From positions 186,001 through 250,000 of the forward strand of contig JAOACR010000003.1 of the NCBI GenBank assembly GCA_026417735.1: a stretch of DNA of 64,000 nucleotides. The letters are read 5' to 3'. The notes below the pieces were generated by a model. It was given only the letters and a program-made list of their open reading frames with translations, was not told the origin of the DNA and searched no databases. The stretch comes from Kiritimatiellia bacterium (GTDB taxonomy: Bacteria > Verrucomicrobiota > Kiritimatiellia > PWTM01). Shown piece by piece: positions 63,897 through 64,000 of the stretch (position 1 is its first letter; each line of letters opens with the position of its first letter). The translations under genes and the position numbers were made by a program.

Positions 63897-64000
63897 GTGA
63901 CCAAGATTCCGAACGCCCTGCCGCCGCATCAGCCGCGCGCAACGGCTCTGTGGGCTGGAACAGCCGACCCAGCGCCGCCGTGGCTCGCCTCACGGTGCAC
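63897..64000 (+). CDS. Possible start of another gene (cut off at the right edge)
   Basis: A GTG at 63897, 7 bp after the xthA stop, opens a frame that stays open to the window's end (VTKIPNALPPHQPRATALW). I do not recognise it. It could also be chance, since only 34 codons are visible. Confidence 0.2.
   Translation, partial: MTKIPNALPPHQPRATALWAGTADPAPPWLASRC

Noticed and set aside
1-64000. CRISPR array, insertion sequence, prophage or integrated element
   Set aside because: No regularly spaced repeats, transposase, integrase or phage structural genes were seen, and composition is even.

Overview
The window is high-G+C bacterial chromosomal DNA, densely packed with genes on both strands. 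It holds about 50 protein genes and one tRNA. I see no insertion sequence, prophage, integrase or CRISPR array. The cell is Gram-negative: it has lipid A and fatty-acid genes (lpxA, fabZ), a secretin with its type II/IV-pilus type ATPase and platform protein, and an omptin-like outer-membrane protease. Formylglycine-type sulfatases, a DUF4838 glycosidase-like protein, a DUF2723 glycosyltransferase with TPRs, secreted TIM-barrel isomerases, an FHA protein and DUF3857 proteins suggest the Planctomycetes-Verrucomicrobia-Chlamydiae group, possibly Kiritimatiellota. That placement is inference from gene content, not from a marker phylogeny.

Layout. 1-6.3 kb: a cut-off sulfatase, a receiver protein coupled to a divergent YchF-like GTPase, a VIT-family transporter, a Tat-exported sugar isomerase-like protein, an esterase with an EF-hand tail, tRNA-Gly and a PfkB kinase. 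6.3-12.4 kb: a leftward operon fabZ-lpxA-gspD-gspE-gspF. 12.6-15.7 kb: a leftward group parB, glutamine amidotransferase, rfbA, rfbC. 15.8-21.5 kb: DUF2723/TPR glycosyltransferase coupled to the DUF4838 protein. 21.7-26.4 kb: an Rnf electron-transport operon (small Cys-rich membrane protein, rnfC, D, G, E, A) without rnfB. 26.4-30.4 kb: HAD phosphatase, TPR protein, UvrD-type helicase. 30.4-38 kb: yjbQ and peroxiredoxin, GT2 with a CPBP protease, omptin-like protease, MgtC/DUF4010 protein, msrA, and a sulfatase with an altered signature. 37.9-47.2 kb: AsmA-like protein, UDP-glucose dehydrogenase, serA, argG, SH3 protein, tilS, serS. 47.2-55.6 kb: FHA protein divergent from a giant DUF3857/transglutaminase protein, then an operon of receiver, KaiC-like ATPase, ExeA-like AAA ATPase and a small membrane protein. 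55.7-64 kb: RRM protein, threonine synthase-like enzyme, lactonase, TIM-barrel protein, lon, a LolA-like protein and xthA.

Two expression habits stand out. First, many neighbouring genes overlap by ATGA or GTGA, suggesting translational coupling. Second, several first genes have a good sigma70-like promoter whose -10 box lies only 6-10 nt before the start codon (for example at 26438, 31478, 36356, 49137 and 59983), which predicts leaderless or nearly leaderless mRNAs. Others (3912, 12330, 31345, 36462) have a normal Shine-Dalgarno.

The best candidate for an undescribed system is the four-gene module at 53.0-55.6 kb. The Rnf operon lacking rnfB and the omptin-like protease are the next most interesting.
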